64,000 bases of DNA from Campylobacter sp. RM12651. GTDB taxonomy: Bacteria; Campylobacterota; Campylobacteria; Campylobacterales; Campylobacteraceae. Below are positions 27,711 through 35,981 of this stretch, one piece after another. The notes under the pieces were generated by a model. That model was not told the DNA's origin and made no database searches. It saw only the letters and a program-made list of their open reading frames with translations. The position numbers and the translations under genes are program-made. Position 1 is the stretch's first letter. Each line of letters starts with the position of its first letter. The stretch lies in assembly GCF_022369475.1 (NCBI RefSeq), contig NZ_CP059600.1:682001-746000 (forward strand), given 5' to 3'.

Positions 27711-29654
27711 TTGAAATACATTATTTATTTTATAGCTGTTTGTGGAATTTTAGGCTGTGTTGTTTTAGGATATTTTTTAAATGTTGTTGAAAATAAAGAT
27801 ATTGATTATAAGGAATTTGATTTAGACCTTACAACTCAATTTTATGATAGAAATGGCACTTTACTTGCAAATGTTTTTAACGAAAATAGAGCTTATGCTA
27901 GATTTGAAGAAATTCCACCAAGACTAATTGAAGCATTAATTGCTATTGAAGATACGAGTTTTTTTGAACACGAAGGAATTAATATTGATGCTATTTTTAG
28001 AGCAATTATCAAAGATATTCAAAAAGGTCGCTTAGCAGAAGGTGCTTCAACTCTTACTCAACAACTTGTGAAAAATCATTATTTAACAAGTGAAAAAAGT
28101 ATTAAAAGAAAAATAAATGAAGCAATAATTAGTTATGAAATTGAAAAAAATCTAACAAAAGAACAAATATTAGAAAGATATTTAAACTTTATATTTTTAG
28201 GGCATGGATATTATGGGATTAAAACAGCTGCTGCTGGGTATTTTCATAAGGAATTAAACGAACTTAGCCTTAAAGAAATGGCTATGCTAGTTGGCTTACC
28301 AAAAGCTCCTAGCACATATGATCCTACAAAAAGAATTGATTTATCGCTTTCAAGAGCTAATGCGGTTTTAAAAAGAATGTATGATTTAGGCTGGATTAGT
28401 GAAGCTGAGTATAAACAAAATGTAGCTTTAAAACCAATTGTTTATGATGAGAGTTTAACTCAAAATAAAGCTCCTTATGTAATAGATGAAGCTATTAGAC
28501 AATTACAAGCTATGGGAATTGAAGACATTAAAACAGGTGGTTATAGAGTTGAACTTAGTGTTGATTTGAATACTCAAAAAATAGCTGAAGAAGCTATTAA
28601 GTTCGGATATGATGAACTTATCAAAAGAGATAAAGATATAGATTTAAACCAAATCAATGGAGCTATGATAGTTACAGAGCCTAGTAGTGGGGATATTTTA
28701 GCTTTAGTTGGTGGGGTTGATTATTATAAAAGTAATTTTAATCGTGCTACTATGAGTAATCGTCAAGTGGGTTCAAGCTTTAAGCCATTTGTATATCTTA
28801 CAGCTTTAAATCTTGGCTATTCACCTGCTAGTGAGATTGCTGATATTGCAAGAGTATTTGAAACTCGTGATGCACAGGGTAAGAAAATGATTTGGAAGCC
28901 TAAAAATTATGGAAAAGATTTTAATGGTTTAATCACTCTTAAAGAAGCACTTACAAAAAGTAGAAACCTAGCTACAATTAACTTATTACTTGATACTAGC
29001 CTTAGTTTTGTTCATCAAACAATTACTAAATTTGGTTTTACAAATGTTCCACAAGATTTATCAATAGGATTAGGTTCTTTTGGTGTTAGTCCTTATAATT
29101 ACGCTGAACTTTATAGCATTATTTCAAATTATGGAACAAAACAACCTATTAGATTGATTACAAAAGTTACTGATAAATTTGGTAATGAAATTGAGTTAAA
29201 AACCAAAGAAGCAGAAGAATTTGTAAAACCTGAACAAGCTTATTTAATGATTGATATGATGAAAAATGTTGTCGCAGCCGGAACTGGTGGTGCAGCAAGA
29301 ATTGCAGGACTTGAAGTAGCTGGAAAAACAGGGACATCAAATAAAAGTATAGATGCTTGGTTTGTAGGTTTTACGCCTAGTATTCAAGTAATAACTTGGT
29401 ATGGTAATGATAATAATAAGCCTATGAAATATTATGAAGGTGGTGCTAGAACGGCTGCTCCTGTATTTAGATATTTTATGCAAAAATATTTAGCAGAAAA
29501 TCCAAATATTAAAAGAACTTTTGATATACCAAAAGGCGTTGAAAAAAGAGTAATTGATGGTAAAACTTGGTTTTATACAGATAAATCACCTTTACCAAAA
29601 GCAAGCAGAAATGATATATTAAAACAACAAGAAGAAGATGGATTGATGTTTTAA
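27711..29654 (+). CDS. pbpA: Class A penicillin-binding protein 1A
   Basis: A 647-residue bifunctional peptidoglycan synthase. A single N-terminal membrane anchor (residues ~3-23) is followed by a glycosyltransferase family 51 domain with ALIAIEDTSFFEHEGIN and GASTLTQQLVKNHYL, and a transpeptidase domain with the SxxK serine in GSSFKPFVYL, SRN in KSRNLATINLL and KTGT in VAGKTGTSNKSIDAWFVGF. It polymerises and crosslinks glycan strands in the periplasm. The start codon is TTG at 27711 with AAGGAG 6 nt upstream. It stands downstream of alaS, as pbpA does in C. jejuni. Confidence 0.94.
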   Translation: MKYIIYFIAVCGILGCVVLGYFLNVVENKDIDYKEFDLDLTTQFYDRNGTLLANVFNENRAYARFEEIPPRLIEALIAIEDTSFFEHEGINIDAIFRAIIKDIQKGRLAEGASTLTQQLVKNHYLTSEKSIKRKINEAIISYEIEKNLTKEQILERYLNFIFLGHGYYGIKTAAAGYFHKELNELSLKEMAMLVGLPKAPSTYDPTKRIDLSLSRANAVLKRMYDLGWISEAEYKQNVALKPIVYDESLTQNKAPYVIDEAIRQLQAMGIEDIKTGGYRVELSVDLNTQKIAEEAIKFGYDELIKRDKDIDLNQINGAMIVTEPSSGDILALVGGVDYYKSNFNRATMSNRQVGSSFKPFVYLTALNLGYSPASEIADIARVFETRDAQGKKMIWKPKNYGKDFNGLITLKEALTKSRNLATINLLLDTSLSFVHQTITKFGFTNVPQDLSIGLGSFGVSPYNYAELYSIISNYGTKQPIRLITKVTDKFGNEIELKTKEAEEFVKPEQAYLMIDMMKNVVAAGTGGAARIAGLEVAGKTGTSNKSIDAWFVGFTPSIQVITWYGNDNNKPMKYYEGGARTAAPVFRYFMQKYLAENPNIKRTFDIPKGVEKRVIDGKTWFYTDKSPLPKASRNDILKQQEEDGLMF

Positions 29655-29663
29655 GGAGATTAA

Positions 29664-30494
29664 ATGAATATTTATAATAAACATATAAGAAGTTGCTTAA
29701 AAAGAAAGCATGAATTTTTATCATTATTTGAACCAAAGCCAAAGGATATAAATCCTTGGGCTTTTATAAGAGCATATAATGAAATAGAAACTATTAATAT
29801 TACCTTAAATACAATAGTTGGGGGGGGGGGTATTACAAGAGGAATTCTAGGCTATCACTTAGATGAATTTGGTAAAGACGATGGAACTAGTGAAGTAATT
29901 AAACAATTTTGCAAAAATAATCCAAATTTTACTCCTTTAGAGTATCCTTATAAAGTAATTCCTGCAGGGAAAGAAAAATATAAACAAAAAATATCAAAAG
30001 AATTTAGACTTGATACTTATTATAATTTTGTGCTTAATAAAATTCCATTAAATGATTGGTTGATTAAAATTGATTGTGACCATATTTATAATGAGATTGC
30101 ATTAAGTAAAGCCTTGTTACAGCCAAAAAACATTATTGATAGTATTTATTTGCCTGCTCTTAATATGCATTATAGCGATGGTAAATTATATTTTTTAAAG
30201 AATTTTTATAAAGTAGGAGATGATCATTGGGTATTAAACAAAGGTAAATATACTCATTTTTATATGGATTATAATCAAGGTTATGAGTCTTTGTATTCTT
30301 TAAATAAATGGAAAAAAGCAGAAAATATAATAAGTCTTCATTTTCCGTTAATGAAAAAATCTCGTATTCATTTAGCAACTAAAGATAATTTAATTCCTTA
30401 TGATGAATTTGATTTTTCACAATTAAAAATGACAGAGATTGATAAAGAATTTATTTTAAACAAAGAAAAAATTTTAAGTTATTTTAATTTCTAA
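29664..30494 (+). CDS. CgtA-like glycosyltransferase with in-frame poly-G tract (phase-variable)
   Basis: A 276-residue protein with clear resemblance to C. jejuni CgtA, the LOS beta-1,4-N-acetylgalactosaminyltransferase (GT82): NPWAFIRAYNE, RGILGY, KQFCKNNPNFTPLEYPYKV, DWLIKIDCDH (acidic DCD at 137-139) and DDHWVLNKG. Eleven Gs at 29820-29830 encode Gly53-Gly56, where CgtA has an ordinary sequence, and keep the gene in frame here (ON). Losing one G gives a stop within about ten codons, and gaining one also gives an early stop. AAGGAG precedes the ATG, 9 bp after pbpA. It probably adds a hexosamine to LOS or another glycan. Donor and acceptor are inferred only. Confidence 0.8.
   Translation: MNIYNKHIRSCLKRKHEFLSLFEPKPKDINPWAFIRAYNEIETINITLNTIVGGGGITRGILGYHLDEFGKDDGTSEVIKQFCKNNPNFTPLEYPYKVIPAGKEKYKQKISKEFRLDTYYNFVLNKIPLNDWLIKIDCDHIYNEIALSKALLQPKNIIDSIYLPALNMHYSDGKLYFLKNFYKVGDDHWVLNKGKYTHFYMDYNQGYESLYSLNKWKKAENIISLHFPLMKKSRIHLATKDNLIPYDEFDFSQLKMTEIDKEFILNKEKILSYFNF
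29820..29830 (+). repeat. G11 homopolymer tract inside the glycosyltransferase gene
   Basis: Eleven consecutive G residues in an otherwise AT-rich gene. Tracts of 8 or more G are the standard contingency switch in Campylobacter surface genes. With 11 Gs the frame is open; the other two frames hit TAG or TGA within about 40 nt. Confidence 0.9.
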
Positions 30495-30595
30495 GTATTT
30501 TAAATTCTAATTCAATTTAAAATCTAGGATTAATTATGATATTACTATCAAATATATAGCTATATTTTATAAAGTTGAAATATTAAATTATTCAC

Positions 30596-31213
30596 TTATT
30601 TTAAACTTTTATAATTTTTAAGAAAATATATCAAAATAGTAGCAAAACTAGGGATTAAAAATGCAAAATTTAAAAAAGTTAAAAAACTAATATAATCAAT
30701 TCCGTATCCATATTTTATAAATTTTATATCAGGCGGGAATATAAATGCTATAAAAATTAAAAAGCAAATAGTTATAAGCCTAAAAATTAAAGATTTTTTA
30801 TTTAATTTTATATTAAGATTTGTAGAATTTATATTAAAAATCATAATAATAACATATAAAATAAATATTAATATTATATAAAATACCCCAAAAAATACAA
30901 GTAAAACAAATAAAGGTATCAAAAATAAACCAGCACAAAATAACCAAGATTTACAAGAATTTGCCTTATAAATAATACTTAAAAATAATATGCTAAAAAA
31001 TGGTAGTATCAATATATCTATAAAATATGCTTGAAAAGTAAAAATACTTTTAATTACTCCAATTTTAAACATTAAAAAACCAAAAAACATATAAGAGCTT
31101 AATATTAAAAGTAAAATGCCCCAAAATTTAAAAAAATCTGTTGTGCTTAAACTTGCATTATAATTTAATAAAAATATATTTAAAAGAGTTTTTAAAAATA
31201 TATTTTTAAACAT
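30596..31213 (-). CDS. Hypothetical multi-pass membrane protein
   Basis: A 205-residue, very hydrophobic protein, rich in Ile, Leu and Phe, with about five or six membrane helices and short basic loops (KSLIFRL, LNIKLNKK). I recognise no family motif. It lies 68 bp downstream of the DapF-like racemase gene on the same strand and could share its transcript. Function unknown; it may be lineage-specific. Confidence 0.55.
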   Translation of the reverse strand: MFKNIFLKTLLNIFLLNYNASLSTTDFFKFWGILLLILSSYMFFGFLMFKIGVIKSIFTFQAYFIDILILPFFSILFLSIIYKANSCKSWLFCAGLFLIPLFVLLVFFGVFYIILIFILYVIIMIFNINSTNLNIKLNKKSLIFRLITICFLIFIAFIFPPDIKFIKYGYGIDYISFLTFLNFAFLIPSFATILIYFLKNYKSLK

Positions 31214-31281
31214 TTTTATCCTTTAGATTTGATATTTGTTATTAAATTGATATATAAAATATATGTTAATATGATATTAAC

Positions 31282-32031
31282 TTACAAAATATCTTTAATA
31301 ATTGAGCTAATTTCTATAAAGCCATCAACTTCTCTTAAAAACAAATACTCATTTGAAGGTTGTTTTAGTGCTAAATAATTTTTACCTAAAATTTCATTGC
31401 AATATAAATAACTAGCAAAACTCCCACTCCCACAAGCGCTCTCATAAAATAAAGTCTTAATATCTCTTACCCAGACAATAGGCTCAAGGCAATCACCTTG
31501 TAAATACATAAAACCACTTGCTTTTTTGTCTAAAAAATCATTATCTTTTAAATATGAATATGCAAATTCTTTTAAATTAATTTTAGATAAATTTAATTTT
31601 TTCGTATAAATAATATGAAAAATATCTCCTAAATCTACATAATATATATCATCATCAAGCTTATTTAATTTATATTCATTTTTAAATCTTAAATAATAAA
31701 AATTATCATCTTTATATAGTTTTTTAATATTATTATCTTTTATAAAATCACTGCTACTAATACCGCATAAATAATCTTTATCATTTAGTTTAATTTTTGT
31801 AGTTTTTAAATTATTAGTATCTAAAAAATACTTTCCCGCACATCTTAAAGCATTAAAACAAATCTCTCCACCTGCCATTTTTAATTCATAATCTTGCACA
31901 AAGCCAACTTGTTCAACATCTTTATGCTTAGATAAAATCTCATTATTTATACTTTTAAAATCTAAATTATTAATGCCAATAACCAAAGCTGTAGTATTTC
32001 CCGCTGGATAATATAAATTATATTTATACAT
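31282..32031 (-). CDS. DapF-fold amino-acid racemase, resembling CntK histidine racemase
   Basis: A 249-residue protein of the diaminopimelate epimerase fold, but not a typical DapF. It starts NLYYPAGNTTALVIG, then has EQVGFVQ, GGEICFNALRCAG with the first catalytic Cys (Cys58), and FYESACGSGSFASYLY with the second (Cys200). The EQVGF segment, the P-x-GN-T start and the ENSCGSGT-like second site match Staphylococcus CntK, which makes D-histidine for staphylopine, better than DapF (which has CGNGSR and ACGTG). Neither a nicotianamine-synthase-like nor an opine-dehydrogenase gene is in the window. Substrate unknown. It is divergent from rnpB. Confidence 0.7.
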   Translation of the reverse strand: MYKYNLYYPAGNTTALVIGINNLDFKSINNEILSKHKDVEQVGFVQDYELKMAGGEICFNALRCAGKYFLDTNNLKTTKIKLNDKDYLCGISSSDFIKDNNIKKLYKDDNFYYLRFKNEYKLNKLDDDIYYVDLGDIFHIIYTKKLNLSKINLKEFAYSYLKDNDFLDKKASGFMYLQGDCLEPIVWVRDIKTLFYESACGSGSFASYLYCNEILGKNYLALKQPSNEYLFLREVDGFIEISSIIKDIL

Positions 32032-32084
32032 TTTTTACTCCTTTAATTTTCTTTATCTTAAACAAGCTTAGTTAAAATGGCGTA

Positions 32085-32406
32085 AGAGTATGGTGGATAA
32101 TCGCTTTTAATTAAGAGGAAAGTCCGGGCTGCAATAAGATGAGGTTCCATCTAACAGATGGCTAGAGCAATCTAAGGGAAAGTGTAACAGAAAATAAACT
32201 TCCTAATTTTAGGTAAAGGTGAAACGGCGGGGTAAGAGCCCACCAGTGATTATGCGAGTAAAAGCAATTCAGCTTATAAACCCAACCTGCAGCAAGAAGG
32301 GGTGGTTTTTATCTTATATTTTAAACCCTTCGCTAGAGTGCTATTGTGAAATAGTAAGTAGATAAATGATTATCCAAGACAAAACCCGGCTTATAGCCAT
32401 ACTCTT
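32085..32406 (+). ncRNA. rnpB: RNase P RNA (class A)
   Basis: The catalytic RNA of RNase P, which trims tRNA 5' ends. Conserved blocks are GAGGAAAGTCCGGGC (near 32120), ACAGAA (near 32188), GGTAAAGGTGAAACGGCGGG (near 32214) with TAAGAGCCCACCAG, and near the 3' end ACAAAACCCGGCTTATAG. The terminal helix P1 forms between AGAGTATGG (32085-32093) and CCATACTCT (32397-32405), which sets the ends. The T-rich CTCTTTTAA after it may end transcription, and the YbgC gene begins 12 bp downstream. Confidence 0.96.
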
Positions 32407-32418
32407 TTAAGGATTAGG

Positions 32419-32781
32419 ATGCAAATTAGAGTTTATTATGAAGATACTGATTGTATGGGGATTGTCTATCATACAAATTATTTAAAATATTGTGAAAGAG
32501 CTAGGAGCGAATGGTTTTTCGCTAATGAAGGAAAAGATTTATTAAAAGAAAATCCTTTTGCATTAAGAGAAATTAAGGCTATTTATAAAGCACCTGCTAA
32601 ATTAGGAGATATTTTAGAAGTTAAAAATATTCTTGTAGGATTTGATAAATATTGTTTAGAATTAAAGCAAATAATTTATAAAGATGATAAAGCTATTTTT
32701 GAAGCTTTTATAAAATTAGTTCATATAAAAGATGGCAAACTATCCCCAATTAGCGAAGAATTAAAAAAAATATTTGAGTAA
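32419..32781 (+). CDS. ybgC: YbgC-family acyl-CoA thioesterase
   Basis: A 120-residue single hotdog-fold thioesterase. The signature is VYYEDTDCMGIVYHTNYLKYCERARSEWF, with the catalytic Asp in DTDCMGIVYH. YbgC enzymes hydrolyse acyl-CoA or acyl-ACP esters and are often linked to Tol-Pal and phospholipid turnover; no tol genes are nearby here. It starts 12 bp past the rnpB 3' end with AAGGATTAGG in front. The stop is 5 bp from the convergent DUF234-like gene. Confidence 0.88.
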   Translation: MQIRVYYEDTDCMGIVYHTNYLKYCERARSEWFFANEGKDLLKENPFALREIKAIYKAPAKLGDILEVKNILVGFDKYCLELKQIIYKDDKAIFEAFIKLVHIKDGKLSPISEELKKIFE

Positions 32782-32786
32782 ATAAT

Positions 32787-33515
32787 TTATATAAATTCTT
32801 TAAAATTTTCGTGATTAGCTAGTATTAGTCTTTTATCATTTAAAGCTAGGAGTTTTTTACTAAAGCCGTTTTTACTAAAAAGTATAAAATAATCAGGCTC
32901 AAACCCTAAATATCTAGCCTTTTGAATGAGTTTTGAATACGAGCTAATGCACATTTTTTTGCCATTAAATTTCACTTCGCCTAATAAAGATATTTCGTAA
33001 TTATCATAAAAAATATCACATTCATAATCTTTGCCCCAAATACTCTTAATGCCTTTTATATTAAATCTCTTCTCGCACCATTCACAAGCAATTTGCTCGT
33101 AAATAAACGACTGATATTCATAAAATTTTTCATTAATTAATTTTAAGGCTAGTTCTTTATCTTTTAAAATGATTTTTTCCATTGCCTTTAAAAAATAAAA
33201 ATAAAATCTAGTGTAATTAGAATTAAAAATAACTTTATTTTGTGGATAAAATCTCTTAAAACTCAATAAATCATTATTTAATTCAAGTCTTAAAAAACCA
33301 CGATTAATCAACGAGTGAAAGCTCTTTCTAGCTTTAAATCTTGAGCCGTATTTGTTGATAGAAAACTCCAAGCGAGATTTTCTAGCGTAGTGAATTAGTG
33401 CCTTGCATTCGCTTTCATTTATTTCAAATTCGTAAGGATTATATGTATTTACTAGCTCGTATATATAATAATTAATATCATTTAAACTAGGTTTAAAACT
33501 CTTATCTCCAAACAC
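32787..33515 (-). CDS. DUF234-like protein with PD-(D/E)XK nuclease-type C-terminus
   Basis: A 242-residue protein (from GTG 33515) resembling DUF234, the C-terminal domain otherwise found behind archaeal-type AAA ATPases; no ATPase domain is present here. The C-terminal segment YECDIFYDNYEISLLGEVKFNGKK has the D...E-x-K spacing of the PD-(D/E)XK nuclease fold, and CEWC is a possible metal pair. The reading frame continues 26 codons upstream of the GTG without ATG, GTG or TTG to a stop at 33594-33596. That extension (VIEFLDFIKRYPHFYLDEALDFYS) looks protein-like and has AAGGGG ahead of an ATA codon at 33582-33584, so the true start may be non-standard or lost. Confidence 0.6.
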   Translation of the reverse strand: MFGDKSFKPSLNDINYYIYELVNTYNPYEFEINESECKALIHYARKSRLEFSINKYGSRFKARKSFHSLINRGFLRLELNNDLLSFKRFYPQNKVIFNSNYTRFYFYFLKAMEKIILKDKELALKLINEKFYEYQSFIYEQIACEWCEKRFNIKGIKSIWGKDYECDIFYDNYEISLLGEVKFNGKKMCISSYSKLIQKARYLGFEPDYFILFSKNGFSKKLLALNDKRLILANHENFKEFI

Positions 33516-33643
33516 AGAATAAAAGTCTAACGCTTCGTCTAAATAAAAATGTGGATATCTTTTAATAAAGTCTAAAAATTCTATAACTACCCCTTAATTT
33601 TTTTGTGCTAATTTTACTTTAATTATTTTTACAAAGGGCAAAA

Positions 33644-34924
33644 ATGCAAATTAGTGAGCTAAAAAGCGACATAATTTTAGATGAAAATACAAAATATTTT
33701 GATTACACAGCAAGTGCTTTAGCACTAAAATCAATTGAATTAAAAATGCAAAATATTTTAAAAACATACGCCAACACTCATTCAGATAGTGCAAAAAATT
33801 CAAAAATAACAAGTAAATACTATAAAGACGCAAAAAGCTATATCAAAAAAAGCTTAGGATTAAATTCTAATTATAGCTTGATTGCTTGTGGGAGTGGCTC
33901 AACTGCGGCTATTAAAAAATTTCAAGAATTATTAGGAATATATGTTCCACCGCTTATTAAACAGCGTTATTTTAATGATATTGCTAAAAATACTTTGCCT
34001 TTAGTAATTGTTAGTGCGATTGAACACCATTCAAATGAGCTTAGTTTTAAAGAAGGTTTATGCGAGTGCATTAGGCTAAATCATAGGGATTTTAATAGTG
34101 ATTTATACGAGCTTGAAAGAATTTGCAAAAAGAACGCTAATAGAAAAATAATAATGAGTTTTAATGCCGTTAGCAATATCACAGGAGTTAGAGCAAACCT
34201 TGCAAAAATCAGCGAAATTGCGAAAAAATATAAAGCGATTTTAGCAATTGATGCAAGTTCGGCTATACCTTATGAAAATATTGAAATTCCGTTTGATGCT
34301 TTGTTTTTTTCAGGACATAAAATGCTAGGTGGAGTTGGCACGAGTGGATTTTTAGCTATTAAAAATGAGCTTATTGGCAAAATTCCTACATTTGCAGCTG
34401 GTGGGACGGTTGGCTATGTTAGTAGGAGTAATTATGAGTTTTTAGACGATGCTGAAAGCCTTGAAGAGGGTGGAACCCCTGCGATTTTACAAGTTATTAA
34501 AAGTGAATTAGCTTTTAGACTTAGAGATGAAATAGGGCTTGGAGTGATTAAAGAAAAGGAAAATATCTTAAAAGAATATTTTTTAAACGCAATTAAAAAA
34601 GTGCAATTTAAATACAAAATCACACTATACGCTGCAAATATTAAGGATAGATTGCCTATATTTTCACTAAATTCTACAGGCGTTAGCCCTTATGATTTAG
34701 CTAGGGTCTTAAGCGATGATTATGGGATAGAAACTCGTGCTGGGTGTGCTTGTGCTGGTCCTTATGCGCATGATTTATTAAATTATGTGGATAATCAAAA
34801 TTTCAATGCTAAGCCTGGATTTTTAAGAATAAGTTTGCATTATACTCACGAATTAAGCGATATTGATTATTTGATTAACTCACTTTGCAAAAGCATAGAA
34901 AAGCTAAATAAGAATTTAAAATAA
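33644..34924 (+). CDS. Class V aminotransferase (cysteine desulfurase-like)
   Basis: A 426-residue PLP enzyme of the class V fold, close to SufS/Csd. The PLP lysine is in DALFFSGHKMLGGVGTSGF, the cofactor Asp/His in SAIEHHSNELSF and AIDASSAIPYE, and the C-terminal RAGCACAGPYAHDLL carries the Cys where desulfurases hold the persulfide. It could release sulfur from cysteine or act on a related amino acid. It is not part of a nifS/nifU or suf cluster here; the GT90 gene follows after 24 bp. The product in this organism is uncertain. Confidence 0.82.
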   Translation: MQISELKSDIILDENTKYFDYTASALALKSIELKMQNILKTYANTHSDSAKNSKITSKYYKDAKSYIKKSLGLNSNYSLIACGSGSTAAIKKFQELLGIYVPPLIKQRYFNDIAKNTLPLVIVSAIEHHSNELSFKEGLCECIRLNHRDFNSDLYELERICKKNANRKIIMSFNAVSNITGVRANLAKISEIAKKYKAILAIDASSAIPYENIEIPFDALFFSGHKMLGGVGTSGFLAIKNELIGKIPTFAAGGTVGYVSRSNYEFLDDAESLEEGGTPAILQVIKSELAFRLRDEIGLGVIKEKENILKEYFLNAIKKVQFKYKITLYAANIKDRLPIFSLNSTGVSPYDLARVLSDDYGIETRAGCACAGPYAHDLLNYVDNQNFNAKPGFLRISLHYTHELSDIDYLINSLCKSIEKLNKNLK

Positions 34925-34948
34925 GGAATATTTATTAGCAAAGTAATT

Positions 34949-35881
34949 ATGAATTTAAAAGGACTTGGTGCTTTAAGTATTCCAAGAGTGTTTTTTAATA
35001 TGCAATTAATTTCAAAATTAAATGCTTTAAAAAAGCTAAAAAATGATGAGATTTTATATATAAAAAATAGATTGAATTATTACAATAAAATTAATGATTT
35101 TTTTGAGCTAAAAAAGATAGAAAATGTAGAGCATTCTAAATTAGGCGAAAACTTATTAAAAAACACTTCATATTCTTTTGATTTTTACAATGTTAGCAAA
35201 TATTTTCATAAAGATTTAAAGATAAATAAATTCTTTTATGATTGTTCTAGTGAGTTTTTAAATACCATAACAAAATCAAGACCAATTGATAGTAAAAATG
35301 TGATTTTAAAGCTTGATAGCAGAAGATATTTTTGTTTTTTAAATGATAAAAATGATTTTAAAGATAAAGTGGATTTGGCTGTTTTTAGGGGTGCTTGTGT
35401 TCAACAAAATAGAATAGATTTTATTAATAAATTTAAAGATTGTAAAAGACTAAATCTAGGTAATGTAAATAAGAAAAATAGGTCAGGTTATTTAAGCAAG
35501 GAAGAGCAGCTTAAATATAAATTTATAATCTCTCTTGAAGGTTGGGATGTTGCTACAAATCTTAAATGGATAATGAGTTCAAATTCTATCGCAATTACTC
35601 CAAGATTAAAATATGAAACTTGGTTTATGGAAGGAAAATTAATTCCTAATGAGCATTTTTTATTAATTCAAGATGATTTTAGCGATATTTTAGATGTAAT
35701 GGATAATGCTTTAACTAATGATAAATTAGTAAAAAATATTATTAAAAATCAAAATGAATATATACAACAATTTTTAAATCCTAATATAGAAGAATTGCTT
35801 GGTATTTTGGTTTTAGCGAAGTATTTTTATTATTCAAATCAAGTGAAATTAGATAATTTTGTAATTGAATTATTTGATTGA
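34949..35881 (+). CDS. Glycosyltransferase family 90 (CAP10/LPS-modifying) protein
   Basis: A 310-residue protein with the GT90/LPS-modifying core: AVFRGACVQQNRIDFINKF, then KYKFIISLEGWDVATNLKWIMSSNSIAITPRLKYETWFMEGKLIPNEHFLLIQDDFSDI. These enzymes, O-glucosyl or xylosyl transferases in eukaryotes, decorate LPS or capsule in bacteria. There is no signal peptide or membrane helix, so it is presumably cytoplasmic. It follows the class V aminotransferase gene by 24 bp but is functionally closer to the LOS-type gene at 29.7 kb. Confidence 0.78.
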   Translation: MNLKGLGALSIPRVFFNMQLISKLNALKKLKNDEILYIKNRLNYYNKINDFFELKKIENVEHSKLGENLLKNTSYSFDFYNVSKYFHKDLKINKFFYDCSSEFLNTITKSRPIDSKNVILKLDSRRYFCFLNDKNDFKDKVDLAVFRGACVQQNRIDFINKFKDCKRLNLGNVNKKNRSGYLSKEEQLKYKFIISLEGWDVATNLKWIMSSNSIAITPRLKYETWFMEGKLIPNEHFLLIQDDFSDILDVMDNALTNDKLVKNIIKNQNEYIQQFLNPNIEELLGILVLAKYFYYSNQVKLDNFVIELFD

Positions 35882-35981
35882 ATTTAAAATATATAAATTT
35901 TATTTTAAACTTTATTAATATTTAATATGAATTAAAGTAAAAATATTTTAATATTTATTAAATATTTTTAAAGGAGAGTTT

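Noticed and set aside
31282-32031. Annotation as the housekeeping diaminopimelate epimerase DapF
   Set aside because: The first catalytic region (GGEICFNALRC) and the start differ from the CGNGSR-type DapF seen in C. jejuni, while the EQVGF and ESACGSGS segments fit CntK better.
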